Below, one piece after another: positions 1 to 8,256 of a stretch of 24,187 bases of DNA. How positions within the stretch are numbered: position 1 is the first letter of the stretch; each line of letters begins with the position of its first letter. The notes under the pieces are model-generated. The model saw only the letters and a program-made list of their open reading frames with translations, was not told the DNA's origin and made no database searches. A program made the translations under genes and the position numbers. Source of the DNA: JAJZXY01 sp046706185 (lineage in GTDB: Archaea > Thermoplasmatota > Thermoplasmata > Sysuiplasmatales > Sysuiplasmataceae); the NCBI GenBank assembly GCA_046706185.1, contig JBJKPR010000017.1, forward strand, positions 1-24,187, read 5' to 3'.

Positions 1-449
1 TTCTGGTATCCCATTGACAGGAGCTTCGCCAGGCCGCTTGCCGCCGTCACTGACTTGTTGTAGTCAGGTATTCTGTCCTCATGCTCGGAAAGCAGGTCTA
101 GGAATACGCTGCTTGTAAGTTTCATGACCCGCTCGAACTCGACTTCGCTTTTCATGAAGGCAGGGTCGAGAGCCACCATTTCCGCACCTGCAACAAGCGG
201 GTCGATGACACCATCGGCCTGACGTATTCCACCGTCATACCATATCGTGACCTCGAGGCTCAAATCCTGGAGAAGGTCCAGCTGGGGCCTGTTCCTGGCC
301 CTGCTGTCAAGGTCATGGACGTATATCTTCGACCCCGTCCCGTGGAGCGCGTCTACAATGTCAAACGGGTCTATCCTTCTGCCACTGTGAAGTGCCCAGC
401 CAGCCGAGATGTCGAATTCGTGGATTGTCTCAAATCCTGTATCTGCCAT
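1..449 (-). CDS. HisA/HisF-like TIM-barrel protein, partial (3' part outside the window)
   Basis: About 149 N-terminal codons are present and the gene runs off the left edge. The translation carries the HisA/HisF-type pattern of a beta strand ending in a YVHDLDSRARNRPQLDLL stretch, followed by a strand with WYDGGIR and then a VALDPAFM strand, i.e. successive strands of a phosphate-binding (beta/alpha)8 barrel. This resembles the archaeal HisA/HisF-related family rather than true histidine-pathway HisA: no other his gene is near, and the N-terminal first strand is short. The ATG at 449 is preceded directly by GGTGAGGA, a good SD site. The gene is divergent from the thermosome gene. The substrate cannot be told from sequence; fold assignment is likely, the role unknown. 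Confidence 0.6.
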   Translation of the reverse strand, partial: MADTGFETIHEFDISAGWALHSGRRIDPFDIVDALHGTGSKIYVHDLDSRARNRPQLDLLQDLSLEVTIWYDGGIRQADGVIDPLVAGAEMVALDPAFMKSEVEFERVMKLTSSVFLDLLSEHEDRIPDYNKSVTAASGLAKLLSMGYQ

Positions 450-473
450 TCCTCACCGATAAAGGGCGGGTGG

Positions 474-482
474 ATTAAAGAT
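474..482 (-). promoter_or_regulatory. Probable TATA box of the HisA/HisF-like gene
   Basis: On the minus strand this reads ATCTTTAAT, centred about 29 bases before the ATG at 449. The spacing predicts a transcript starting a few bases before the SD site. It lies in a divergent spacer with the thermosome promoter about 100 bases away. Confidence 0.4.
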
Positions 483-573
483 ATTCGCAGATGCCAGAGC
501 TGTCTTGAAGCAACGGGTCCAAGTAATTTGCATCACCCTGAGCGAACTGCAGACTTGGATCACTGATGATAAT

Positions 574-583
574 TTTTATATAG
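574..583 (+). promoter_or_regulatory. TATA box of the thermosome gene
   Basis: The T/A-rich run TTTTTATATA is the clearest TATA box in the 450-624 spacer. It predicts a start of transcription near 604, leaving a leader of about 20 bases that includes the SD site GGTGA at 615-619. I see no convincing inverted-repeat heat-shock operator around it. Confidence 0.65.
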
Positions 584-624
584 AAGAGCAAACATAAGCT
601 GTTTAGAAATTTGTGGTGAATTAA

Positions 625-2268
625 ATGATGGGCGGTCCGCAACAGCAGATACCGGTGCTTATACTGAAAGAAGGGACGAAAAGGGAAAAGGGCAGAGATG
701 CTCAGTCGAACAATATCAGCGCGGCACGAGCGATTGCCAATGCCGTCAAGACGACACTCGGGCCAAGAGGCATGGACAAGATGCTTGTGGACAGCCTCGG
801 TGATGTGGTGATAACAAACGACGGCGTAACGATTCTTAAAGAAATGGACATAGAGCACCCTGCGGCAAAGATGCTTGTCGAAGTTGCAAAGACGCAGGAT
901 GCTGTCTGTGGTGACGGTACTACAACAGCTGTCGTGCTGGCGGGTGAATTGCTGAAGAAGGCACAGGAGCTTATTGATTCAAATGTACATCCAACGCTTG
1001 TAACCAAAGGGTACAAGGAGGCGGCCACAAAATGCATGGAGTATTTGGAGTCGGTGGCATTCCCGGTCAAGCCGGATGACAAGGCCACATTGCAGATAGT
1101 TGCGGAAACTGCGATGAGCTCAAAAGGGGTTGCCGGAAGCAGGGAGAAGCTTGCCAAGATAGCTGTGGATGCTGTCACAAGCGTGGCGGAGAAGACAGAC
1201 AGGGGACTGGTTGCAGACAAGGAGGATATACAGCTGGTGAAGAAGCAGGGAGGCGGACTGGCTGACACAGAACTCCTCAGCGGCGTAATAATAGACAAGG
1301 AACCGGTGCACTCATCCATGCCCAGGTCTGTAAAGGATGCGAAGATAGCTGTGGTTGATGCCGCGCTGGAGGTCAAGAAAACTGAATTCGAGTCAAAGAT
1401 CGAGATAACCGATCCCTCACAGCTTCGCGGTTTCCTGGACGAGGAGGAGCAGTTCCTCAGGGGAATGGTGGATTCGATCAAAAGCTCAGGCGCAAACGTC
1501 GTGTTCTGCCAAAAGGGAATAGATGATCTTGCCCAGCATTTCCTGGCCAAGGAGGGAATACTTGCGGTCAGGAGAGTCAAGAAATCAGACATGGAGAAGC
1601 TATCCAGGGCGACTGGTGCCAACATAGTCTCAAAACTGGATGACATCTCCTCAAAGGACCTTGGCTATGCAAAACTCGTTGAGGTCAGGAAGATCCAGGA
1701 TGATGAACTGACGTTTGTCACAGGCTGCAAGAACCCGAAGTCGGTGTCTGTCCTTCTCAGGGGCGGAAGCGAGCATGTTGTTGATGAGGTCGAAAGGTCG
1801 CTTGTAGATGCTCTCAGCGTTATTGCGCTTGCAGTGGAGGACGGGAAACTGACGGTGGGTGCGGGTGCAACTGCAATCGAACTCTCCCAGAGGCTGAAGG
1901 ACTACGCAACGTCGGTCGGAGGGAGGGAACAGATCGCAATAGAGGCATTCGCAAGCGCGCTCGAGGTGATACCGAGTGCCCTGGCGGAGAATGCGGGCCT
2001 TGACCCTATTGATATACTCATAGACCTGAGGAGCAGCCACAAGAAAGGGCTGACGTTCCATGGTGTGGACGTCCTCAACGGAAAGGTCGCCGATATGAAA
2101 AAGCAGAGGGTCTTTGAGCCCATAAGGGTCGACAAACAGGCAATACAGTCCGCCACCGACGCTGCGGTGATGATACTGAGGATTGACGATGTGATAGCCG
2201 CTAAGAGCGGAGGCGCTGGTGGACCGGGCGGAGCAGGGGCTCCTGGTGCCGGTGAGGAAGAGGACTGA
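625..2268 (+). CDS. Thermosome subunit (group II chaperonin)
   Basis: The product has 547 residues, the normal length for archaeal thermosome/CCT subunits. It is an ATP-driven cytosolic folding chamber that closes with a built-in lid and needs no GroES. Visible family motifs are LGPRGMDKMLVD (45-56), NDGVTIL (65-71) and the ATPase motif GDGTTT (96-101), with catalytic-type aspartates kept. The C-terminus ends in a Gly/Pro/Ala-rich tail and EEED, typical of thermosomes. Two ATGs occur in tandem (625 and 628); the SD GGTGA at 615-619 fits either. It has its own TATA box and sits just upstream of grpE-dnaK-dnaJ, forming a chaperone cluster. Only one subunit gene is seen; whether it is alpha or beta cannot be decided here. 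Confidence 0.97.
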   Translation: MMGGPQQQIPVLILKEGTKREKGRDAQSNNISAARAIANAVKTTLGPRGMDKMLVDSLGDVVITNDGVTILKEMDIEHPAAKMLVEVAKTQDAVCGDGTTTAVVLAGELLKKAQELIDSNVHPTLVTKGYKEAATKCMEYLESVAFPVKPDDKATLQIVAETAMSSKGVAGSREKLAKIAVDAVTSVAEKTDRGLVADKEDIQLVKKQGGGLADTELLSGVIIDKEPVHSSMPRSVKDAKIAVVDAALEVKKTEFESKIEITDPSQLRGFLDEEEQFLRGMVDSIKSSGANVVFCQKGIDDLAQHFLAKEGILAVRRVKKSDMEKLSRATGANIVSKLDDISSKDLGYAKLVEVRKIQDDELTFVTGCKNPKSVSVLLRGGSEHVVDEVERSLVDALSVIALAVEDGKLTVGAGATAIELSQRLKDYATSVGGREQIAIEAFASALEVIPSALAENAGLDPIDILIDLRSSHKKGLTFHGVDVLNGKVADMKKQRVFEPIRVDKQAIQSATDAAVMILRIDDVIAAKSGGAGGPGGAGAPGAGEEED

Positions 2269-2279
2269 AAAATGCGAAG

Positions 2280-2312
2280 GCTGCGGGCATCATTCGAGGC
2301 TGTTCCCGCAGC
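2280..2312 (+). other. Stem-loop between thermosome and grpE
   Basis: Perfect 8-base arms GCTGCGGG (2280-2287) and CCCGCAGC (2305-2312) enclose a 17-base loop, starting 11 bases after the thermosome stop. No T-run follows, so it is not a classical archaeal terminator. It may stabilise or end the thermosome mRNA. Confidence 0.45.
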
Positions 2313-2320
2313 TAATTAAA
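2312..2320 (+). promoter_or_regulatory. Probable TATA box of the grpE-dnaK-dnaJ operon
   Basis: CTAATTAAA lies about 48 bases before the grpE ATG. Transcription would start near 2342 and leave a short leader that includes the SD-like GGTGTG at 2355-2360. The box directly abuts the inverted repeat at 2280-2312. Confidence 0.45.
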
Positions 2321-2364
2321 CTAGAGAGACGATCCAACGGCGATACTGTCGGCTGGTGTGACTG

Positions 2365-3075
2365 ATGGTAGATAAGAACACTGAGGAAACAGATACAAAG
2401 AGAGAGACGGGCGCCGATCGGGCTGCTAAGGGAGCATCGGTCGAGAATGCTATATCTGAGGGACCAACCACTCCCAAGCTGGAGGAGGCGCAGGAGAGCG
2501 CACTAACTGAGGGCCAGACTGCTCCAAAGCTGGAAGATAGTGAGGCAAGGGAGAGAAAGACTGCCAGGGAAGTTGAAAACCTCAAGAGGACACTTGAGGA
2601 AAAGGACAGCGTAATAAAGGATTATGAAACGCTGTTGAAAAAGATTCAGGCCGAATTCGACAACTACAGAAAGAGGATTGAGAGGGAGCGCGAGGATTAC
2701 AGCAAGTTTGTGGTCGAGAAGCTTGTAAGAAAGATAGTGACAATCATAGACGATATGGACAGGGGTCTTTCGGAGACTCGCGGAAACGGCGATTTCGATG
2801 CGTTCAGGATCGGTATGGAGAAGATCAGGAACAATACAATGCAGGTTCTTGTAGAGGAGGGCCTGAAAGAAATACCAACGGGCGGCAAGTTCGACCCTTA
2901 CTACCATGAGGCGATCGTAGTTGAGGAGAGCCCTGACTACGACGACAACCAGATCACAGAGGTATACCAGAAGGGTTTCACGATAGGAGGCAAAGTCCTC
3001 AGACCAGCCAAGGTTAGAGTGTCGAGGAGCCCCTCCAAGAAAGGTCAGAATGACAAGGAAAGAAGTGAAGTTTGA
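2365..3075 (+). CDS. grpE: GrpE, nucleotide exchange factor of DnaK
   Basis: The product has 236 residues. It releases ADP from DnaK in the Hsp70 cycle. Residues 1-65 form a charged, probably disordered extension with a tandem imperfect repeat (EGPTTPKLEEAQES at 32-45 and EGQTAPKLEDSEAR at 49-62). Residues about 66-115 are a long charged coiled-coil helix with the family motif AEFDNYRKR (96-104). The C-terminal beta domain shows GGKFDPYYHEAI (173-184) and a GFTIGGKVLRPAKV segment (204-217), both typical of GrpE. It is first in the operon and 18 bases ahead of dnaK. The bacterial-type Hsp70 machine is thought to have reached archaea by transfer, but base use here looks like the neighbours. Confidence 0.95.
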   Translation: MVDKNTEETDTKRETGADRAAKGASVENAISEGPTTPKLEEAQESALTEGQTAPKLEDSEARERKTAREVENLKRTLEEKDSVIKDYETLLKKIQAEFDNYRKRIEREREDYSKFVVEKLVRKIVTIIDDMDRGLSETRGNGDFDAFRIGMEKIRNNTMQVLVEEGLKEIPTGGKFDPYYHEAIVVEESPDYDDNQITEVYQKGFTIGGKVLRPAKVRVSRSPSKKGQNDKERSEV

Positions 3076-3093
3076 GAATTTAGAGGTGGAAAT

Positions 3094-4956
3094 ATGACAA
3101 AGATTATAGGCATTGATTTGGGCACAAGCAACTCAGCAGCTTCGGTAATAGAAGGCGGAAGGCCAACGATAATACCGAGTGCCGAGGGAACAAGCATTGG
3201 CGGCAAGGCGTTTCCCTCCGTTGTCGCGTTTACAAAAGAGGGTGTACTCGTAGGTGAGCCCGCAAGAAGGCAGTCCATAACCAACCCTGAGGGTACGGTC
3301 TTTGCCGCAAAGAGGAAAATGGGCACAGATTTCAAGTACAGCATACAGGGGAAGGAATACACTCCGCAGCAGATTTCTGCCTTCATACTGCAGAAAATAA
3401 AGCGAGATGCGGAATCCTTCCTTGGGTCCGCCGTACAGAAGGCGGTAATAACAGTTCCTGCCTACTTCAACGACAACCAGAGGCAGGCGACAAAGGATGC
3501 CGGAACGATTGCCGGCCTAGATGTCGTCAGGATCATAAACGAGCCCACAGCCGCCGCGCTTGCCTATGGACTTGACAAGTCTGAAAAGGAGCAGAAGATA
3601 CTTGTCTTTGACCTGGGCGGAGGGACGCTTGATGTGACAGTCATGGAATTCGGACAGGGCGTCTTCGAAGTGATATCAACAAGCGGCGACACGCAGCTTG
3701 GGGGCACAGACATGGACCATGCCCTGGTGGACTACGTGGTTTCGACCTTCAAGTCAGAGACAGGAATATATCTGCACAGTGACAAAATGGCTGCCGAAAG
3801 GGTCAGGGAGGCATGCGAAAAAGCAAAGGTTGAACTTTCAACAATTGTGGAAACAGAGGTGAACCTCCCCTTCATCGCGCAGGATGCGACCGGGCCAAAG
3901 CACCTCACAATGAAGATAACGAGGGCCAAACTGGAGGATCTGGTGCGCCCGATCATAGAGAGGTGCAGGCATCCTATATCCCAGGCACTGAGCGATGCGA
4001 AGCTCTCTCCTCAGAACATAGACAAGATCATAATGGTGGGCGGGCCGACAAGAATGCCATCCGTCCAGAAGTTCGTCGAGGAAATACTTGGCCAGAAGAT
4101 AGTCAGGGGTGTGGATCCGATGGAGTGCGTTTCAATGGGGGCCGCAATACAGGGCGGTGTGCTTGAGGGAACAGTCAAGGATATTCTCCTCCTCGATGTC
4201 ACTCCCCTGTCGCTTGGCGTTGAAGTGCAGGGAGGTGTGTTTCACAAGCTGATCGAAAGGAACACAACAATACCTACAAAGAAGTCAGAGATTTTCACGA
4301 CGGCTGCAGACGGGCAGTCAAGCGTGGACATACATGTCCTTCAGGGAGAAAGGCCGATGGCTCTCCACAATGTGACGCTGGGACGTTTCAGCCTCATAGG
4401 TATTCCGCCCGCTCCGAGAGGTGTCCCGCACATAGAAGTGACATGCGACATAGATGCGAACGGCATCATGATTGTGAGTGCCAAGGAACTCGGCACCGGC
4501 AAGGAGCAGAGGATAACAATTTCTGCAAGCACAAAGCTTTCCAAGGATGAGATTGAACGCATGATGAAGGAGGCTGAGCAGTTTGCGGAGGAGGATAAGA
4601 AGGCACAGGCAAGCGCTGAGCTGAGGAACAGGGCAGAGAGCCTCTCATACAGTACAAAGAAAACGCTGGAAGACCTGAAGGACAAAATATCACAGGAGGA
4701 CAGGGAGGCAATAGAAAAAGAACTCAAGGTGCTTGACGACACCCTCGCCGGCGGAAAAGAGGAGGAGCTGCAGAGCAAGATCGACAGCCTCTCGAAGAAG
4801 GTCTACGAGGTCTCCTCAAAGATATACCAGAAGCAGGCAGAGGAGAGCCAGCAGGCAGCCCAGCAGCCGCCTCCTCCGGGGGGAGACGACAAGAAGGATG
4901 ACAAGGGCGGAGACGGTTACGTAGACGCAAACTACAAGATAGTCGATGACAAGTGA
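3094..4956 (+). CDS. dnaK: DnaK, Hsp70 chaperone
   Basis: The 620-residue product is a full-length ATP-dependent Hsp70 that binds exposed hydrophobic stretches of clients in the cytosol. The nucleotide domain shows GIDLGTSNS (6-14), the NEPTAAALAYG adenosine-site motif (149-159), DLGGGTLDV (173-181) and VGGPTRMP (315-322). The hydrophobic interdomain linker DILLLDV is at about 363-369, followed by the substrate-binding beta sandwich and helical lid. The C-terminus has a Q/P/G/D-rich tail ending in a YKIVDDK motif similar to the EEVD-like tails of bacterial DnaK. The SD GAGGTG at 3083-3088 is 5 bases before the ATG. It lies between grpE and dnaJ, its two co-chaperones. Confidence 0.98.
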   Translation: MTKIIGIDLGTSNSAASVIEGGRPTIIPSAEGTSIGGKAFPSVVAFTKEGVLVGEPARRQSITNPEGTVFAAKRKMGTDFKYSIQGKEYTPQQISAFILQKIKRDAESFLGSAVQKAVITVPAYFNDNQRQATKDAGTIAGLDVVRIINEPTAAALAYGLDKSEKEQKILVFDLGGGTLDVTVMEFGQGVFEVISTSGDTQLGGTDMDHALVDYVVSTFKSETGIYLHSDKMAAERVREACEKAKVELSTIVETEVNLPFIAQDATGPKHLTMKITRAKLEDLVRPIIERCRHPISQALSDAKLSPQNIDKIIMVGGPTRMPSVQKFVEEILGQKIVRGVDPMECVSMGAAIQGGVLEGTVKDILLLDVTPLSLGVEVQGGVFHKLIERNTTIPTKKSEIFTTAADGQSSVDIHVLQGERPMALHNVTLGRFSLIGIPPAPRGVPHIEVTCDIDANGIMIVSAKELGTGKEQRITISASTKLSKDEIERMMKEAEQFAEEDKKAQASAELRNRAESLSYSTKKTLEDLKDKISQEDREAIEKELKVLDDTLAGGKEEELQSKIDSLSKKVYEVSSKIYQKQAEESQQAAQQPPPPGGDDKKDDKGGDGYVDANYKIVDDK

Positions 4957-4980
4957 GGCAGCCGTTGAGGTACAGGCTCG

Positions 4981-6114
4981 ATGACAAAGGATTACTACGA
5001 AACACTAGGCGTCAGCCGCACAGCGAGTCCTGACGAGATAAAGAGGGCATACAGGAAGCTTGCTCAGCAGTACCATCCTGACGTCTCGAAGCTTGACCGG
5101 AAGGTGGCAGAAGAAAAGTTCAAGGAGGTTTCTGAGGCGTATGAGGTCCTCATGGATGCCGACAAGAGGAGGAACTACGACTCCTTCGGCTCCGAGGGCG
5201 TCACCTTCGGGTCCCGTGGTTTCGACTGGTCCAACTTCACCCATTTTCAGGACATAAGTGACCTGTTCGGCGGGATGGGCTTCGGCGGCGGCGGCTCTCT
5301 TTTTGACTTCTTCTTCGGCGGGCCCCAGGGGAGACGGGGGACATATCCTGAGACAGGTGCATCTCTCCAGTACGACCTGGAGATAACGCTCGACCAGGCA
5401 TACAGCGGGGCAAGCAGGAGGCTTGAAATCCCCAGGGCTGTCAGGTGCGAGAAGTGCGGTGGCACCGGGGCAGAGAACGGGAAGCTCGAGCAGTGTCCAA
5501 CTTGCCACGGCACGGGCCAGCTCAGCTACAGGCAGTCAGCACTTGGCGGCCATTTTGTCACAGTAAGGACATGCCAGACCTGCAGTGGCAACGGAAAGAT
5601 AATCCGCGAGAAGTGCAAGTCGTGCGGCGGTGCGGGCAAGAAGCAGACAACCTCCACGATTGAGGTGACAATACCAAAGGGTGCCGAGGACGGGATGCGT
5701 CTCCGCATAAGGGGGGCCGGCGAAGCCGGGAGCAATGGCGGTCCGAGCGGTGATCTCTATGTCGTCATACATGTAATGGAGCATGACCTGTTCTCCAGGG
5801 AAGGAGAGAACCTGTACTTTACAGCGGAGGTGCCGTTCACGCTTGCAGCCCTGGGCGGCGAGGTGGAAATACCCACGATGGTTTCTAAGGCAAAGCTTCA
5901 GGTTCCCGCTGGAACACAGCCGGGCACTGTCTTCAGAATGAACTCGCTTGGAATGCCACGCCTCAGCGGGCGGGGAAATGGCGACATTTACGTTACGCTG
6001 AAGGTCACCGTCCCGAGGAAGCTTTCTGCAGAACAGAAGCAGCTTCTGAAGAAGTTCGGGGAACTTGAGGAGGAGAAAGGAAAGGGCTTCTTTTCACGTC
6101 TCAAGAATACCTGA
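4981..6114 (+). CDS. dnaJ: DnaJ, Hsp40 co-chaperone
   Basis: The 377-residue product is a class A (full-domain) J protein that delivers clients to DnaK and stimulates its ATPase. Residues 1-70 are the J domain with the essential HPD at 32-34. Residues about 70-120 are a Gly/Phe-rich linker that contains a DLFGG motif. Four CxxCxGxG zinc repeats bind two zinc ions (Cys 156/159, 172/175, 198/201, 212/215), all intact. Two beta-barrel client-binding domains follow. SD GAGGT at 4967-4971 lies 9 bases before the ATG, and the gap to dnaK is 24 bases. Its last 14 bases overlap the 3' end of the convergent polymerase-like gene. Confidence 0.97.
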   Translation: MTKDYYETLGVSRTASPDEIKRAYRKLAQQYHPDVSKLDRKVAEEKFKEVSEAYEVLMDADKRRNYDSFGSEGVTFGSRGFDWSNFTHFQDISDLFGGMGFGGGGSLFDFFFGGPQGRRGTYPETGASLQYDLEITLDQAYSGASRRLEIPRAVRCEKCGGTGAENGKLEQCPTCHGTGQLSYRQSALGGHFVTVRTCQTCSGNGKIIREKCKSCGGAGKKQTTSTIEVTIPKGAEDGMRLRIRGAGEAGSNGGPSGDLYVVIHVMEHDLFSREGENLYFTAEVPFTLAALGGEVEIPTMVSKAKLQVPAGTQPGTVFRMNSLGMPRLSGRGNGDIYVTLKVTVPRKLSAEQKQLLKKFGELEEEKGKGFFSRLKNT

Positions 6115-8242
6115 ATAACGACATGACTTTTTTCTCATTGAACCCGAATGGCAGAAGCATCGTGGCAACCGCACGTGCAATCAGCCGAGAGTAGTACGCC
6201 GACTCATACACGTCATTCTCACTCAGCAGCTGTTCGGGCACAATGTTTTCCCCCTTCCTTGCAGCTGTCACAACGTACCGTATGATCTCACCTGCATTGA
6301 CGTGCATGCCGGCATCGCTGAGCCGAATTAACGCTCTCTGCTGCTCGTTTCTGCTCTTGTATTCTTCGAGACACTTTGATACACGCTTTGTGATGACCAT
6401 GTCTTCAACAGGATAGCTTCCGCGTTTCACATCCTTTATGAGTTCTGCGATCCTTTTTATTCCTCTCACTGACCTGTTTATGAAATCTTCCCTGTCTGTT
6501 GAATCGCGCACATATTCAAGCATTATATTCTGCGCGAACCTGACTATTTCAGGAGTGTCTGACCGCCTCAGCTCAATACCCCTCAGCTTGTATGTACCGT
6601 CGTCGAAGAGGCCGTAATATTTGTTAAGGCTGCCTTCACCATCCCCCTTGTTGCTGAGAAAGACAATCCACCTGTATCTTCCTTCGATATCGAACGGTAT
6701 TCCAGTCTCCCTTCCAATCTCATCCACGTATCTATTGATGTCACCTCCTCCACTGATCCAGAGGGAATCAACTATGCCGTGAATGACCCTGAAACCCATC
6801 TCCTCCGCCTTCCTTGCAGCGTGAAGAAGTATCTCTCTTCCAAATGCGTTTATCGATTCATGGCATTCTATGCTGCCAAACTTGGCATTTCTGTATCCTG
6901 TGTATCCGAACGATGTGACGAGAACCCATTTGAGTGCATTTCGTCTCATTGCTGCAAAATCATCGCTCATTGTTTTGTACTTTCTGCGTCTTGTTATCAG
7001 GTTTCCGATCACTGATGGGATCAGCCCTGTTCTCCTTGAGCAGAAGTGATAGCCCAGGCCTGGTACTTTCCTGCCATCTTCAGTGCAGCACCTGCAGTTG
7101 AGTGTGTCCACTGAAATATTCTCTCTTTTCATTATTGACGGATAGAGTGATGAGAAATCAAGACCGAACACATCCGTGTGGAAGCCCACGAGCGGTGTAT
7201 ATATCAGTCCGCCCCTGTCAGATTCGACAAGTTCTTCGGCTGTTTTGAACATCTCAGGCCTGTTTTTCTTCCATGGAACTGATGCATTCTGCCTGAGCGC
7301 TTCAGTCGTTTCCATACTGCTTATCGCAGTTCCGGGGGAGAGCCTTGAAAGCTGCTGCAGTCCCATGTACGAGAGCCTTGAAATCTCTGCAAGTCCTTCG
7401 AGCCCCGATTCCATGTAGAGAAACGAATTGCGCGTGTCGATATGCAGCCTCCCTTTCAGCATGGCCGGCGACGGTTTGTAGAATATCCTGCCGTAACTCA
7501 TGTAGCTCTTTGCCGCATACGCCCCTCTCAGTCCCTCCTCCCTCCCAAGCGTGAACCCGTCCAGGCATAGATATCTTGCACGCCTGTAGAGGTGCCTTAT
7601 TGCAAATGCATCTCCCCCGTCAGTCAGCACAATATCATACTTCCTAGAGCCAAGTATTCTCGCAGCCTCCATCAGCATCCTCTCTTCATCGTCTACCAAT
7701 ACCTCGCTGTCGATCGTTATGCTTCCAATACGCGTTGCAGGCGATGGCGGGCTGTCTTCAAACGTTATCTCCATGTGCGCAGTGTTCAATTGCGGCATTT
7801 CGTAATATATTTCGTTCAGCGAATCAAGACATTTCACGGTGCCGTTTTCTGCAGAAACAAAAGCAAGTGGAAAGATGTCGTTATCCAGCATGAACCGCTG
7901 CTCCAGCGGTATGTCTGCATCGTATACCACATAGCCGGTGTGTCCAGAGAGTGAATATACGCTCTCCGCAAGCTTGTGATATGTGCGAAAATCATCTGTT
8001 CTCACCTCTATCATGTCTGCAAGCTGCATTGAAGGGGCTGCCTTCCTGGTCACCTTTTTTTCGCTTACTCCGCCCAGTTTGTCAAGCTTTCGTGCAATTT
8101 CATCCAGAGAGGCAGTATCACCGCCTATGCGGAATACGGGCATGTATCTGAATTCAAATTTCTTTACATCCTTCCCTTTGACCCACAGCACGATGCTGTT
8201 TTTCTTCAAATCGGTATAGGCATCAATTATCCATCCTTCCAT
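6101..8242 (-). CDS. Family-B DNA polymerase homologue with degenerate exonuclease and catalytic motifs
   Basis: The product has 713 residues. Polymerase motif A is well kept (LDFSSLYPSI, 361-370, Asp362), and motif B is recognisable (KWVLVTSFGYTGY, 438-450). Motif C, normally YGDTDS, reads HGIVDS (488-493): the first aspartate is lost and the second (Asp492) kept. The 3'-5' exonuclease is eroded: the ExoI Asp-x-Glu strand is replaced by MEITFEDS (157-164), ExoII keeps only a GGDAF remnant (209-213), and I find no ExoIII Tyr-x3-Asp. Cysteines at 383, 385, 386 and 401 may bind zinc. This fits the known family of apparently inactivated archaeal B-family polymerases, proposed to play a structural or accessory replication role. 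The start at 8242 is 14 bases after the upstream stop and begins with the family-like MEGWIIDAY. Whether synthesis is fully lost cannot be decided by eye. Confidence 0.88.
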   Translation of the reverse strand: MEGWIIDAYTDLKKNSIVLWVKGKDVKKFEFRYMPVFRIGGDTASLDEIARKLDKLGGVSEKKVTRKAAPSMQLADMIEVRTDDFRTYHKLAESVYSLSGHTGYVVYDADIPLEQRFMLDNDIFPLAFVSAENGTVKCLDSLNEIYYEMPQLNTAHMEITFEDSPPSPATRIGSITIDSEVLVDDEERMLMEAARILGSRKYDIVLTDGGDAFAIRHLYRRARYLCLDGFTLGREEGLRGAYAAKSYMSYGRIFYKPSPAMLKGRLHIDTRNSFLYMESGLEGLAEISRLSYMGLQQLSRLSPGTAISSMETTEALRQNASVPWKKNRPEMFKTAEELVESDRGGLIYTPLVGFHTDVFGLDFSSLYPSIMKRENISVDTLNCRCCTEDGRKVPGLGYHFCSRRTGLIPSVIGNLITRRRKYKTMSDDFAAMRRNALKWVLVTSFGYTGYRNAKFGSIECHESINAFGREILLHAARKAEEMGFRVIHGIVDSLWISGGGDINRYVDEIGRETGIPFDIEGRYRWIVFLSNKGDGEGSLNKYYGLFDDGTYKLRGIELRRSDTPEIVRFAQNIMLEYVRDSTDREDFINRSVRGIKRIAELIKDVKRGSYPVEDMVITKRVSKCLEEYKSRNEQQRALIRLSDAGMHVNAGEIIRYVVTAARKGENIVPEQLLSENDVYESAYYSRLIARAVATMLLPFGFNEKKVMSLFRYS
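6128..6133 (+). terminator. Possible T-run terminator for the chaperone operon
   Basis: Six consecutive T residues begin 14 bases after the dnaJ stop. Archaeal RNA polymerase ends at T-runs without needing a hairpin. The run lies inside the coding end of the opposing polymerase-like gene, where it encodes part of a Glu-Lys-Lys segment. Confidence 0.4.
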
Positions 8243-8256
8243 CCGCCTGGTGCCTC

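Noticed and set aside
702..1646. 314-codon open frame on the minus strand inside the thermosome gene
   Set aside because: Fully antisense to a confidently identified gene; the translation is Ser/Ala/Leu-rich without domain likeness, as expected from the codon use of the sense gene.
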